Source: Amycolatopsis granulosa
Lineage (GTDB): Bacteria > Actinomycetota > Actinomycetes > Mycobacteriales > Pseudonocardiaceae
Direction: 5' to 3'
Assembly (NCBI RefSeq): GCF_011758745.1
Contig: NZ_JAANOV010000001.1
Location: 4,650,001-4,714,000 of the forward strand
Length of the DNA stretch: 64,000 nt
The notes beneath the pieces are model-generated. The model had not been told where the DNA came from, made no database searches, and worked only from the letters and a program-made list of their open reading frames with translations. Positions 33,362-41,092 of this stretch are shown here, one piece after another. The position numbers and the translations under genes were made by a program. Every line of letters begins with the position of its first letter. Position 1 is the stretch's first letter.

Positions 33362-33698
33362 GTATGAGGTGGAAGCAGCGGACCGGGTGTTCCACGCGCT
33401 CGCGGACGCGAACCGGCGCGCGGTGATCGAGCGACTGACCCGCGGCCCCGCCACCGTGAGCGAGCTGGCGGCCCACCTCGGCGTGACGGTTGCCGCGATG
33501 GTCCAGCACCTCCGGGTGCTGCAGGACAGCGAGCTGGTGCGGTCGGAGAAGGCCGGGCGGGTCCGCACCTGCCAGATCGATCCGGCCGGCCTCCGCAACG
33601 CCGAGGCGTGGTTGCAGCACCAGCGCATGGAGTGGGAGCACCACCTGGACCGCCTCGGAGCACTACTCGACGACCGGACGAAGGAGTCAGGATCATGA
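33354..33698 (+). CDS. ArsR-family transcriptional regulator
   Basis: A 114-aa winged-helix repressor. ADRVFHALADANRRAVIERL leads into the HTH (PATVSELAAHLGVTVAAMVQ, HLRVLQDSELVRSEKAGRVR). No cysteine cluster for metal binding is visible, which fits the non-metal ArsR group paired with SRPBCC proteins. GTG 33354 is supported by a leaderless promoter and by the operator that covers it. The stop overlaps the next start (ATGA). Confidence 0.85.
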   Translation: MLKYEVEAADRVFHALADANRRAVIERLTRGPATVSELAAHLGVTVAAMVQHLRVLQDSELVRSEKAGRVRTCQIDPAGLRNAEAWLQHQRMEWEHHLDRLGALLDDRTKESGS

Positions 33699-34135
33699 GC
33701 GACCACTCGGTGAAACACAGCACGTTCACGCTGGAACGCACCTACCCCGCCGAACCCGCCGTGGTCTTCGCGGCCTGGTCCGACCGCGACACGAAGGCGA
33801 AGTGGTTCGCGCCCGAGGACAGCCGCTATTCGCTGGACTTCCGGGTCGGCGGCAACGAGGCCGTGCACGGCGGTGACGGGGCCGGTCTCGTCGCGAGGAG
33901 CGAGTACCACGACATCGTCCCCGACGAGCGCATCGTCTACACCACGAGCCTGTTCACCGACGAGGTTCTGGCAACCGTGTCGCTGACCACCGTGCAATTC
34001 GTGCGCGACGGCGACGGGACCCGCCTGGTGCTGACCGAACAAGGCACCTTCCTGGACGATCGGGAACAGCCCGGGTGGCGCGAGCAGGGCACCGGCGACT
34101 GGCTGGACGCCCTCGGCCGTCAGGTGGTCCGGTGA
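33695..34135 (+). CDS. SRPBCC (AHSA1/START-fold) protein
   Basis: A 146-aa protein with the AHSA1 signature: FTLERTYPAEPAVVFAAWSD, AKWFAPED, and at the end W.EQGTGDWLDALGRQ. The fold has a hydrophobic ligand cavity. It overlaps the ArsR gene by 4 bp and the next gene by 1 bp. The ArsR-SRPBCC pair is a very common actinobacterial module with unknown ligand. Confidence 0.85.
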   Translation: MSDHSVKHSTFTLERTYPAEPAVVFAAWSDRDTKAKWFAPEDSRYSLDFRVGGNEAVHGGDGAGLVARSEYHDIVPDERIVYTTSLFTDEVLATVSLTTVQFVRDGDGTRLVLTEQGTFLDDREQPGWREQGTGDWLDALGRQVVR

Positions 34136-34563
34136 TGACGGCGGACAGCGACCAGCAGATCCGCGAGCTGCTGGAGAGCCGCACCCGCGCGTTCGCCCTC
34201 CGGGACGCCACCACCGCGGCCGCCGCCTACGACGATGAGCTCGTGCTGTACGACGTGGTCGGCCCGTTCGTCCGCCGCGGCGAGGACCCGGCCGGCAGGT
34301 TGGAGAAGTGGATCGCGTCGTACCGCACCGGGATCGGGCACGAGATCCGCGATCTGGAGATCACCGCCGGAGCCGATCTCGCGTTCTGCCACTTCCTGGT
34401 CCGGATCAGCGGCACGATGCGGGATGGCACCGAGGTCGGCATGTGGGTGCGCGCGACGAGCTGCCTCCGCAGGCAGGGCGGTGCCTGGACGATCGTGCAC
34501 GAGCACGCGTCGGTGCCCTTCGACGCCGGTACCGGTCGCGCCGTGCTGCGCGGGGAGCTTTGA
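34135..34563 (+). CDS. SnoaL/ketosteroid-isomerase-like protein
   Basis: A 142-aa cone-fold protein. DQQIRELLESRTRAFALRDATTAAAAYDDE, then VLYDVVGP, and TIVHEHASVPFD near the end are typical of the SnoaL-like (DUF4440-type) family. The ATG overlaps the SRPBCC stop (TGATG), so it is the third gene of the ArsR operon. Function unknown, possibly binding or isomerising a small hydrophobic compound. Confidence 0.8.
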   Translation: MTADSDQQIRELLESRTRAFALRDATTAAAAYDDELVLYDVVGPFVRRGEDPAGRLEKWIASYRTGIGHEIRDLEITAGADLAFCHFLVRISGTMRDGTEVGMWVRATSCLRRQGGAWTIVHEHASVPFDAGTGRAVLRGEL

Positions 34564-34694
34564 AACACAATCGGGGGCGATACGAATAGCGTGCTCACTT
34601 CCTGGGCGACTGACTACGACCATCCGTCGTACGGGAGCGAGAATTCTGAGCGTGGTCCCGGGAAGGGGCCGGGTGTCGTGCTACGGATGCCGCC

Positions 34695-35060
34695 ATGAGT
34701 GATTCCGCAGTAGTAACGGTCGGTGATGTTTTCGACGTCGTTTCTCGTTCGAGGCGAACAGATGGCACGCGTGAGTCCCTTGTTCGGATCCTGGGTGGCA
34801 AGCCGCAAGTCTGGCGCATCCGTGTCAGTTTCAGTTCACGAGAGCGGATTCTCGAACTTCACAGGTTTCGATTGTCCCGGCCGAGGTTTGATCCTAGATC
34901 TCTGAAAGGTGGCGAGACGCTGCTCGATGATCTTGCGGGGTCTCACGACGAGCGGCTTGCTTCGTTCGCGGTAGACGATGGTGTGGAGTTGGCTTACGTC
35001 TGGTTATCCGAGGATTTACAGCGACTGGTGGGTTGTCTGATCGGACCGCTGAAGGTCTAG
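34695..35060 (+). CDS. Orphan 121-aa protein in an AT-richer island
   Basis: Starts at ATG 34695 (MSDSAVVTVGDVFDVVSRSR). The DNA here is visibly AT-richer than its surroundings (many TTC, GTA, GTT and TTT codons), suggesting transfer. The protein is mixed alpha/beta and charged, with VWRIRVSFSSRERILELHRF in the middle and LAYVWLSEDLQRLVGCLIGP at the end. No family recognised. Neighbouring SUKH remains suggest it could be an immunity-type protein, which is inference. Confidence 0.5.
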   Translation: MSDSAVVTVGDVFDVVSRSRRTDGTRESLVRILGGKPQVWRIRVSFSSRERILELHRFRLSRPRFDPRSLKGGETLLDDLAGSHDERLASFAVDDGVELAYVWLSEDLQRLVGCLIGPLKV

Positions 35061-35231
35061 TCGTGCGGGCTTCACCAGATCTGGGAAGACGCGTGACGAC
35101 TTTCGGTCGCTTCCAGGCGGCGAGGTGGCTGGGTCCAGTTGCGAGGGAGGGGAACGCGTGTGGCGTTCGTAATCTAGAGGCGCCGGGCTTGACCGCTGTG
35201 CGTTCAGTCCAGCGCATCGTATCATCGTTCC

Positions 35232-35552
35232 GTGAACACGTTGCGCTATTTGTTGTACGGGAGCTCGGTTTACGCACCTGATGATCTGCGTGTAGAGTTG
35301 GAGGCCGCACTCGGAGTTGATTTCGAGCCTCGGCACAGTGAATATCACTGTGGCGACTATTGTCGAGCCGGTGACCTCAGGGGTGAACACTACGTACTTG
35401 AGGCGAACTGGCGCGATGATGATGGCCTGCTTCTCGAGCCGGATCATGAGGAGTTCGACCTCATTTTCGAGGTCAACAATACCGCAAGACCGGCAGAGGT
35501 CCGCTCGCTGCTTGCCGACGTGTCGGGTTTGGTGTTTATTGCCGAACGTTGA
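35232..35552 (+). CDS. Orphan 106-aa acidic protein, possible immunity protein
   Basis: GTG 35232 start, also in AT-richer DNA. The protein begins MNTLRYLLYGSSVYAPDDLR and contains HCGDYCRAGDLRGEHYVLEA, FDLIFEVNNTARPAEVRSLL and ends VFIAER. It is strongly acidic, a common trait of immunity proteins of contact-dependent toxins, and it sits just before a broken SMI1/KNR4 gene. No toxin gene is in the window. The 171-bp gap before it holds no feature. Confidence 0.5.
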   Translation: MNTLRYLLYGSSVYAPDDLRVELEAALGVDFEPRHSEYHCGDYCRAGDLRGEHYVLEANWRDDDGLLLEPDHEEFDLIFEVNNTARPAEVRSLLADVSGLVFIAER

Positions 35553-35605
35553 ATAGGTGAACGCGATCGCGGCTTGAACGTGCTGATCAGCATCCAGAAC
35601 AAGAG

Positions 35606-35867
35606 GTGTTGAGTGACGTGCGATGCGCTTCGGCGCCCGAGGAGCTGGCTCCTCCGCCTGTTGTCCGGTCGAGGAAGATTGACTGGACCGGCTTGGCGGG
35701 GCGAGCGCCGGGGTGCGATAGCGGTCGAAGCGCTTCGTGTTCTGCAGGCAGATCGCTCGGTCAATCCTTACGACGGAGGCGAAGAGCTGCCCTACCGGGT
35801 AGATGCCGAAAGTCTTGAGGTAATCCCTTGGGCTATCACTGATAATGGTGATGTATGTTACGGGTGA
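35606..35867 (+). pseudogene. Broken SMI1/KNR4 (SUKH) family immunity-type gene
   Basis: Two frames each hold part of one SUKH domain. In the frame of 35606, ELAPPPVVRSRKIDWTGLAG matches the N-terminal segment (usually ...P..IDW..VE..LG). In the frame of 35613, EALRVLQADRSVNPYDGGEE and then EVIPWAITDNGDVCY match the C-terminal segment (usually ...L.PWG.TDNGD...W). The roughly 60 residues in between (YK.....YG.G.F) are missing, and the frame ends where a Trp is expected. SUKH proteins are immunity proteins of polymorphic toxin systems. The rest of the gap to 36005 shows only a weak hairpin. Confidence 0.6.
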
Positions 35868-36004
35868 CTACGTGAGCGGCATTTTCCCTGATGATTTCCC
35901 TGGTGGCGATGTGGCTTTCCGCCCAGTGGCGTGAGCCGCGCCGCACACCGTTGTGCCGCGGACGGCCGGCGGCCTGACGAGCAGACCGCCGACCGCGGGC
36001 CGTT

Positions 36005-37222
36005 CTAGGCGGGGGCGCTGGAGCGGTCGGTGTTGACGTCCTCCAGCGGCACCGACGGGTCGGTGAGCCGGTCGATGTCGACGGCGTTGCCGGAGCGGAT
36101 GAGGTCCTTGATCGGGCCGGTCACGTCCCAGATGTTGACGTTCATGCCGGCGACGACCTTGCCACCCTTGAGCCAGAAGGCGATGAACTCGCGGGCCGCC
36201 ACGTCGCCGCGGAAAACGACCCGGTCGTAGCCGTCCGCGTGGCCCAGGTACTCCATCCCGAGGTCGTACTGGTCGGTGTAGAAGTACGGCAACTCGTCGT
36301 AGACCGTCTCCACGCCGAGCATCCCGGCCGCCGCGACCGCGGGCTGCTTGAGCGCGTTGGCCCAGTGCTCGACGCGGAGGTGGCGCCCCAGCAGCGGGTG
36401 GTAGGCGTTGGCGACGTCACCGGCGGCGAAGATGTCGGGGTCGCTCGTGCGCAGGTGCTCGTCCACCTGGATGCCGTTGTCCACGGTCAGCCCGGCCGCC
36501 TCCGCCAGCGCCGTGTTCGGGATCGCGCCGATGCCGACGAGGACGGCGTCAGCCTCGATACGCGTGCCGTCGGCGAGGCGCACGCCGCCCGGACCGGCTT
36601 CCGCGACCTGAACGCCGAGCCGCAGATCGACACCGTGCTCGGTGTGCAGGTCCGCGAACACCCGCGCGGCTTCACGCCCGAGTGCGGGCAGCAGCGGCAG
36701 TTCGAGGGCTTCCAGCACGGTGACCTCCAGACCGGCCTGCCGGGCCGCCGCCGCGACCTCGAGACCGATCCACCCCGCGCCCACCACGGCGAGCCGCGAC
36801 CCGGTCGCCAGGACCCGCCGCAGCTGTTCGGTGTCGTCGAACCGGCGCAGCCGCAGCGTGCCGTCGGCGCCGCGCAGGGAGCGGGGTTCCGCGCCGGTGG
36901 CCAGCAGGAGCTTCGTGTAGCCGACCCGGCTGCCGTCGGCGAGCACGACTTCGCGAGCGGCGCGGTCGATCGCCGTGACCGCGGTGCCGAGCCGCAGATC
37001 GACGTCGTGGTCGGCGTACCAGTTTTCGGGGTGCACGAAGGCGCTCTCGCGCTCGGCTTTGCCGGTGAGCAGGTCCTTGGACAGCGGAGGCCGCTCGTAC
37101 GGGCAGTGCTGCTCGTCGCCGAGCAGGACGATCCGGCCGTCGAAACCCTTCTCCCGCAATGCCTCGGCGGCCTTGGCGCCGGCCAGTCCGGCCCCGATGA
37201 TCACAAACGTCGGCGATACCAC
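36005..37222 (-). CDS. FAD/NAD-dependent ferredoxin-reductase-like oxidoreductase
   Basis: A 405-aa flavoprotein. GTG 37222 start with GAGGAG upstream. FAD motif VIIGAGLAGAKAAEALR, PYERPPLSKDLL, NAD motif LAVVGAGWIGLEVAAAARQ, then DIFAAGDVANAYHP and LRVEHWANALKQ; YFYTDQYDLGMEYLGHADG near the end. Same family as the gene at 1566. It is the last gene of a three-gene minus operon (DUF2231 protein, membrane protein, this flavoprotein). Electron-transfer partner not evident; the membrane proteins may be the target. Confidence 0.88.
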   Translation of the reverse strand: MVSPTFVIIGAGLAGAKAAEALREKGFDGRIVLLGDEQHCPYERPPLSKDLLTGKAERESAFVHPENWYADHDVDLRLGTAVTAIDRAAREVVLADGSRVGYTKLLLATGAEPRSLRGADGTLRLRRFDDTEQLRRVLATGSRLAVVGAGWIGLEVAAAARQAGLEVTVLEALELPLLPALGREAARVFADLHTEHGVDLRLGVQVAEAGPGGVRLADGTRIEADAVLVGIGAIPNTALAEAAGLTVDNGIQVDEHLRTSDPDIFAAGDVANAYHPLLGRHLRVEHWANALKQPAVAAAGMLGVETVYDELPYFYTDQYDLGMEYLGHADGYDRVVFRGDVAAREFIAFWLKGGKVVAGMNVNIWDVTGPIKDLIRSGNAVDIDRLTDPSVPLEDVNTDRSSAPA

Positions 37223-37257
37223 GATCAGCTCCTCGATGACGAATTCGGATGGATGGG

Positions 37258-37677
37258 TCAGCTGCCGGCGCCCAGGGCCGCGAGCAGGACGAGGACCACG
37301 GTGGCGACCGCGACCAGCCCGTGCCCCGCGACCACCACGACCGGGAAGTGCTGCTCAGGCGCCACCTCCTTGCCCGAGGCGGGCGCGGTACGGGCGCGGT
37401 AGCCGGGGACCCACCGGGCGAACATGGTGAAGCCCAGCAACGCCACCGGTACCAGCAGGACGAACGCGATCCACGCCAGGGTGGCGCCGCCGACGACCAG
37501 GTAGATGATCCACAGGACCAGCCCGGCCGCCGCGATGGCGAAGTGCCCGAAGATCAGCCCCGGGGCGAACCGGGTCCGTCCCGGATCGCGAGTGCCGCCC
37601 TTGGCGATCCAGGTGCCCAGCATGACGAAGCCGCCCACGGCGGTGACCACCCAGGCGATCAGCGCGGCGATGTCCAT
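37258..37677 (-). CDS. Four-helix membrane protein, unknown function
   Basis: A 139-aa protein with four hydrophobic segments (IAALIAWVVTAVGGFVMLG, GHFAIAAAGLVLWIIYLVV, LAWIAFVLLVPVALLGFTMF, FPVVVVAGHGLVAVATVVLV) and one His in the second (FGHF) and fourth (AGHG) helices, which could coordinate haem. It lies 37 bp after the DUF2231 gene and 35 bp before the flavoprotein gene, so is probably co-transcribed. The haem idea is only inference from helix-borne histidines. Confidence 0.7.
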   Translation of the reverse strand: MDIAALIAWVVTAVGGFVMLGTWIAKGGTRDPGRTRFAPGLIFGHFAIAAAGLVLWIIYLVVGGATLAWIAFVLLVPVALLGFTMFARWVPGYRARTAPASGKEVAPEQHFPVVVVAGHGLVAVATVVLVLLAALGAGS

Positions 37678-37714
37678 GAACCCTCTCCTCGGTGTGGTGG
37701 TGGGAACAGACTGC

Positions 37715-38245
37715 TCAGGACGAGTGGCGGGCCGCGGTGCGGTAGCCCTCCGCCTGAGTGGACTCGGCGGCGACGCGGACGCCGTAGTGGTAGGCGAGCT
37801 TCCCGCCGAGGTAACCCGATGCGGCGAGCGTGACCAGCGCGGCCGCCGACAGCACGAGCGGGCCGATCCCCACCGGCCCCGGCTGGTCGTATGCGGCGCG
37901 ACGCCAGAAGAAGCCGGCGATGTAGGCGGCGGTGACCGCGAGGTTGAGGCTCATGTGCGTCAGCCCCGTGCGGAACGCGGGAGTGCCGGTGGGGATCGCC
38001 AGCAGATCCAGCGTGCCGACCAGCGCCGCGGCGAGCGCCCCGACGACGCCGATCGCGACGAGCCAGAGCGATCCCCTGGTCAGGAAGCCCGGATCCGCCA
38101 CGATGTGCGACCCGATGTCGAAGACCAGGCTGGACACCCAGGCGCCGATCGGCACGGTGACCAGGATCGGGTGGAAGGGATGCCCGTAGGGACCGGCCAG
38201 CGCCGCGCTCACCGGCCGCTTCGCCTGCTCGATGTCGTTGGCCAT
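37715..38245 (-). CDS. DUF2231-type membrane protein
   Basis: A 176-aa protein starting at ATG 38245 with AAAGGAGG upstream. GPYGHPFHPILVTVPIGAW carries the HP.HP motif of DUF2231, followed by four membrane segments with an in-helix His (GLTHMSLNL) and FFWRR. It heads the three-gene operon with a membrane protein and a ferredoxin-reductase-like flavoprotein. DUF2231 proteins have histidine-bearing helices like b-type cytochromes. A membrane redox role with the flavoprotein is a reasonable inference. Confidence 0.8.
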   Translation of the reverse strand: MANDIEQAKRPVSAALAGPYGHPFHPILVTVPIGAWVSSLVFDIGSHIVADPGFLTRGSLWLVAIGVVGALAAALVGTLDLLAIPTGTPAFRTGLTHMSLNLAVTAAYIAGFFWRRAAYDQPGPVGIGPLVLSAAALVTLAASGYLGGKLAYHYGVRVAAESTQAEGYRTAARHSS

Positions 38246-38267
38246 GTCGCCTCCTTTTAGCCAACGA

Positions 38268-38296
38268 AGTTTGGTCTTATTGACGGCTCTGGTCAA
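38268..38296 (-). promoter_or_regulatory. Promoter of the DUF2231 operon
   Basis: On the minus strand TTGACC (38296-38291), a 17-bp spacer and CAAACT (38273-38268), followed by the ribosome site and the ATG at 38245. The -10 lies in an imperfect dyad CCAAACTTCGTTGG, which could be an operator. Confidence 0.5.
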
Positions 38297-38383
38297 GGGT
38301 TACAGCTGGGTGCTACCCGGTTGATTTTTCGTCCAGCCGAGTCGGTGCAAACTTCGGGCGCGGCCACGAGCGTGCGAACGGCC

Positions 38384-38413
38384 GGTGAGCGGTCCGGCGC
38401 CGGACCGCTCACC
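38384..38413. terminator. Perfect 30-nt palindrome after the DHA2 exporter gene
   Basis: GGTGAGCGGTCCGGC followed directly by its exact complement makes a 15-bp self-complementary element, 27 bp past the stop of the exporter (minus strand) and before the promoter of the DUF2231 operon. Likely a terminator hairpin; no U-run. Confidence 0.6.
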
Positions 38414-38440
38414 AGCCTCGAGACGGACAGTGGCCGGGGT

Positions 38441-39865
38441 TCAGGAGGCGGTCACCTCCTGGGTGGGAGCGGGGTCCGCGCGGGCGGTGCGGATCGTGGC
38501 CAGTCCGAGGAACCCGCCGACGACGGCGAGGGCGGCGGCGCCGAGGAAGGCGGCGGAGAAGCCGTCGGTGAGGGCGACCGTGTTGCCGAGCTCGCCGGCG
38601 CCGAAGGAGAGGCCGACCGCGGTCATCGCCGCCAGGCCGAGGGCCGACCCGATCTGGTAGGAGGTGTTGACGATGCCGGACGCGAGGCCGCCTTCCTCCG
38701 GCTTCGCGCTGGAGATCGCCATCCCCAGCGACGGGATGAACGCCAGCGCCTGGCCGAGGGCGGCGACGAGCGAGGCGGGCAGGACGTCGACCACGAACGA
38801 TCCGCTCGGCCGGGCGAACGACAGCCACACCAGGCCCGCGGCCAGCGCCCACAGGCCCGCCACGATCAGGCTCTTCGTGCCGAACCGGGCGATCAGGCGC
38901 GGCGCGACACCCACCATCAGGATCACGATCAGCAGGGTCATCGGGAGCAGCGCCGCGCCGCTGGCGAAGGCGCCGTAACCCAGGACCTGCTGGAGGTAGA
39001 GGTTCAGGAAGTACCACATCGGGATCCACGCGGCGCCCAGCAGGAGCTGGGCGAGGTTCGCGGCGCCGAGGTTCGGGGTGCGGAAGATGCCGAGCCGGAC
39101 CAGCGGAACCCGGCGCGCCCGCTGGATGACCAGGAAGATCGCCAGCAGCACGATCCCCCCGGCCAGCGCGCCGAGCGTGGCCGCCGATCCCCAGCCCTGC
39201 TCGGGAGCGCGCACGATCGCGAACACGGCCAGCGCGAGGCCGGCGGTGACCGCCGCCGCACCCGCGACGTCCACCGCACCGCGACGTGCGGGCGTGACCG
39301 GCATCAGGGCGGGCGTGGCCACGATCGCGATCAGCGAGATCGGGACGTAGAGCCAGAAGATCCACGGCCAGGACAGCCATTCGGTGATCACGCCGCCCAG
39401 GAAGACGCCCGCGGTGCCGCCGGCCGGCGCCGCCGCCCCGTAGAGGGCGAGTGCCTTGGTCAGCTCCTTCGGGCGGCCCCCGAACAGCACCATCAACAGC
39501 GTCAGGGCCGACGGCGCGATCAACGCGGCCCCGGCGCCCTGGAGCACGCGGCCCAGCAGTTCCACGCCGGCGTTGCCCGCCAGTGCCGCCACGACCGAGC
39601 CGCCGAGGGTGACGATCCAGCCGGCCGCGAACATCCGCCGCGCGCCGAGCAGGTCGGACAGGCGGCCGCCGAGCAGCAGCAGCCCGCCGAACGCGACGAC
39701 GTAGGCGTTGAACACCCACGACAGGCCGTCGGGGGAGAAGCCGAGGTCGGACTGCATCTTCGGCAGCGCGACCCCGATGATCGACGTGTCCATGATGACC
39801 ATGAACTGGGCGAGCGCGATGAACCCCAGCGCCCACCAGCGCCGCGAGTCCCGTATCTCGGTCAT
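38441..39865 (-). CDS. DHA2-family MFS drug exporter (EmrB/QacA-like)
   Basis: A 474-aa, 14-helix transporter. TM1 contains QFMVIMDTSIIGVALPKMQ (the DxTIVNVALP-type signature of DHA2), then GGRLSDLLGARR (motif A), and RVLQGAGAALIAPSAL (motif B region). It ends close to a strong palindrome. The promoter region contains two GGGG/CCCC dyads like CsoR/FrmR-family operators, suggesting control by a metal- or electrophile-sensing repressor not in the window. Substrate unknown. Confidence 0.85.
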   Translation of the reverse strand: MTEIRDSRRWWALGFIALAQFMVIMDTSIIGVALPKMQSDLGFSPDGLSWVFNAYVVAFGGLLLLGGRLSDLLGARRMFAAGWIVTLGGSVVAALAGNAGVELLGRVLQGAGAALIAPSALTLLMVLFGGRPKELTKALALYGAAAPAGGTAGVFLGGVITEWLSWPWIFWLYVPISLIAIVATPALMPVTPARRGAVDVAGAAAVTAGLALAVFAIVRAPEQGWGSAATLGALAGGIVLLAIFLVIQRARRVPLVRLGIFRTPNLGAANLAQLLLGAAWIPMWYFLNLYLQQVLGYGAFASGAALLPMTLLIVILMVGVAPRLIARFGTKSLIVAGLWALAAGLVWLSFARPSGSFVVDVLPASLVAALGQALAFIPSLGMAISSAKPEEGGLASGIVNTSYQIGSALGLAAMTAVGLSFGAGELGNTVALTDGFSAAFLGAAALAVVGGFLGLATIRTARADPAPTQEVTAS

Positions 39866-39877
39866 TGCCTCTCTCCT

Positions 39878-39894
39878 ATACCTATAGGGGGTAT
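39878..39894. promoter_or_regulatory. CsoR/FrmR-like operator, site 1
   Basis: ATACCTATAGGGGGTAT has ATACC/GGTAT arms around an AT centre and a G-tract, 13 bp upstream of the DHA2 exporter ATG at 39865. The layout resembles sites bound by CsoR-family repressors (TACCC...GGGTA). Confidence 0.5.
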
Positions 39895-39939
39895 CTGTAC
39901 GACCGTGAAAGGTAGACCGCGCGGGGACTGCCGCGCAAG

Positions 39940-39954
39940 TACCCCCCAGGGGTA
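39940..39954. promoter_or_regulatory. CsoR/FrmR-like operator, site 2
   Basis: TACCCCCCAGGGGTA is a perfect TACCCC-N3-GGGGTA dyad, 46 bp from site 1. Two such sites in one promoter are typical of G/C-tract operators of the CsoR/FrmR family. Confidence 0.55.
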
Positions 39955-40201
39955 ATAGTGTGATCCAGCTCCAGCGCGCCGTCGCGGTGGCTGCGGCGAG
40001 GCGGCGGCTACGGCAGCTTGGGGGTGCGGGCGGTGAAGTGGCCGTGGCCGAGGGCGGACCCGATCAGTGCGAGCGATGCCGGGGCGCGCTTCCTCCGCCG
40101 CCGGACCCGCCCCTGAGTCCCCTGTGTCAGAACGGAGTGCGCGCCACGTAACCGTCAGGTTTGTGCGCGTCGTGGCTGTGCTGTATTCGCCGAGGTGACG
40201 G
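39955..40201. other. Intergenic stretch without recognisable gene
   Basis: This stretch between the CsoR-like site and the HAD remnant has no gene I can support. A 63-codon GTG frame at 39960 encodes a protein with a CERC motif but no ribosome site, and lies against the operator. Confidence 0.5.
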
Positions 40202-40444
40202 GACGATTCTCCGGCCGCGCTCGTCGACGACCTCGTCCATTCCCGCGAGGCGGGGATGACCAAGCCCGATCCGCGGATCTACGAGCTGACCTGTGCCCGC
40301 CTCGGTGCCGCTACGGAAGAGACGATCTCGACGCCAGCGTCACCGGTGCTCTCGACGCCGGCTGGCCCGCCGTCCGGGACCGGAACACCGCTCGGGCGAT
40401 CGGCCGGCATCGAGGCGGTCGTGTCATCGGTGCCAGCCAGTTGA
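40202..40444 (+). pseudogene. HAD-family hydrolase remnant (frameshifted, 5' end lost)
   Basis: The frame of 40256 reads ALVDDLVHSREAGMTKPDPR, then IYELTCARLGAATEE, the C-terminal half of a HAD hydrolase (motif III Lys in the MTKPDPRIYE segment). After that the family continues in a different frame, DLDASVTGALDAGWPAVRDR (motif IV DD and the following helix). One or more indels near 40315-40330 break it, and the N-terminal motif I (DxDGT-type) is absent upstream. So it is a decayed gene. Confidence 0.65.
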
Positions 40445-40457
40445 GGCCGCCACAGCC

Positions 40458-40495
40458 AAAAAGACCCCTGCCGCGGGGTGACCGGGGCAGGGGTC
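40458..40495 (-). terminator. Intrinsic terminator of the small secreted protein gene
   Basis: On the minus strand a perfect 10-bp stem (40495-40486 with 40472-40463, GACCCCTGCC type) and 13-nt loop is followed by TTTTT (40462-40458). It lies 20 bp after the stop at 40516. Confidence 0.85.
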
Positions 40496-40515
40496 CACAG
40501 GCGACGGATCGGCCG

Positions 40516-40941
40516 TCAGTACCACTTCTTGTCGCAGGTGCGGCCATCGTTGCCGTTGAAGATGCAGGGCTGGGCGACGATGTCGTGTGCGGAGCCCTGG
40601 AAGTTCGCCTCGAACCTCTTCACGAAGCCGGCCGGCTTGCCCTTCGTGCTGGCCAGGTCCTGGGTGTAGGTCTGCTCGTGCCAGGGGATCATGTCGTCGG
40701 GGGTGACGTACCGGATGCGGAAGACCGCCTCGTGCTGGTCCGCCGCGGTGTCCTTCACCCAGCCCTTCACGGTCCAGAGTTTCCCCTCGCACAGGGTGCC
40801 GTCGATCTCCGCGCCGGGGAACGCCGCGTGCACCTTGCGGCACTTCAGCTGCCCCGCGCTCGCCGCAGGCGTGGCGGCCAACGGGAGCAACGCCGCGGAC
40901 AGCAACGTCAGTGCGGTCATGGTGAGAGCTCGCAACTTCAT
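40516..40941 (-). CDS. Small secreted four-cysteine protein, unknown function
   Basis: A 141-aa precursor with signal peptide (MKLRALTMTALTLLSAALLP, predicted cut after AASA at about residue 29). The mature 112 aa contain four Cys (LKCRK, TLCEG, QPCIF, RTCDKKWY), compatible with two disulfides, and a VKGWVKDTAADQHEAVFRIR strand. AAAGGGACCCC precedes the ATG. It has its own intrinsic terminator, so is a single-gene unit. No family recognised. General size and Cys pattern recall the pair at 4221-4954. Confidence 0.75.
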   Translation of the reverse strand: MKLRALTMTALTLLSAALLPLAATPAASAGQLKCRKVHAAFPGAEIDGTLCEGKLWTVKGWVKDTAADQHEAVFRIRYVTPDDMIPWHEQTYTQDLASTKGKPAGFVKRFEANFQGSAHDIVAQPCIFNGNDGRTCDKKWY

Positions 40942-41092
40942 GGGGTCCCTTTCAGATCAACCCGGGCCGGGAGCAGATGTGCGCTTCTGACGAAGAAGGA
41001 CAGCATCGCGGCAGAGGCTAACATAACGCGGGTTTGCGAAAACCATCCGAAAGGGCGACAAACCAGACGGAACCACCAGCGTGTCCGCGGCG

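Noticed and set aside
35961..36004. Hairpin after the flavoprotein stop (GGTCGGCGG/CCGCCGGCC)
   Set aside because: Imperfect stem with a large loop and no U-run; too weak to call as terminator.
39960..40151. 63-codon GTG frame with a CERC motif beside CsoR-like site 2
   Set aside because: Tempting as a metal-binding peptide but no ribosome site or leaderless geometry, and composition fits non-coding high-GC DNA.
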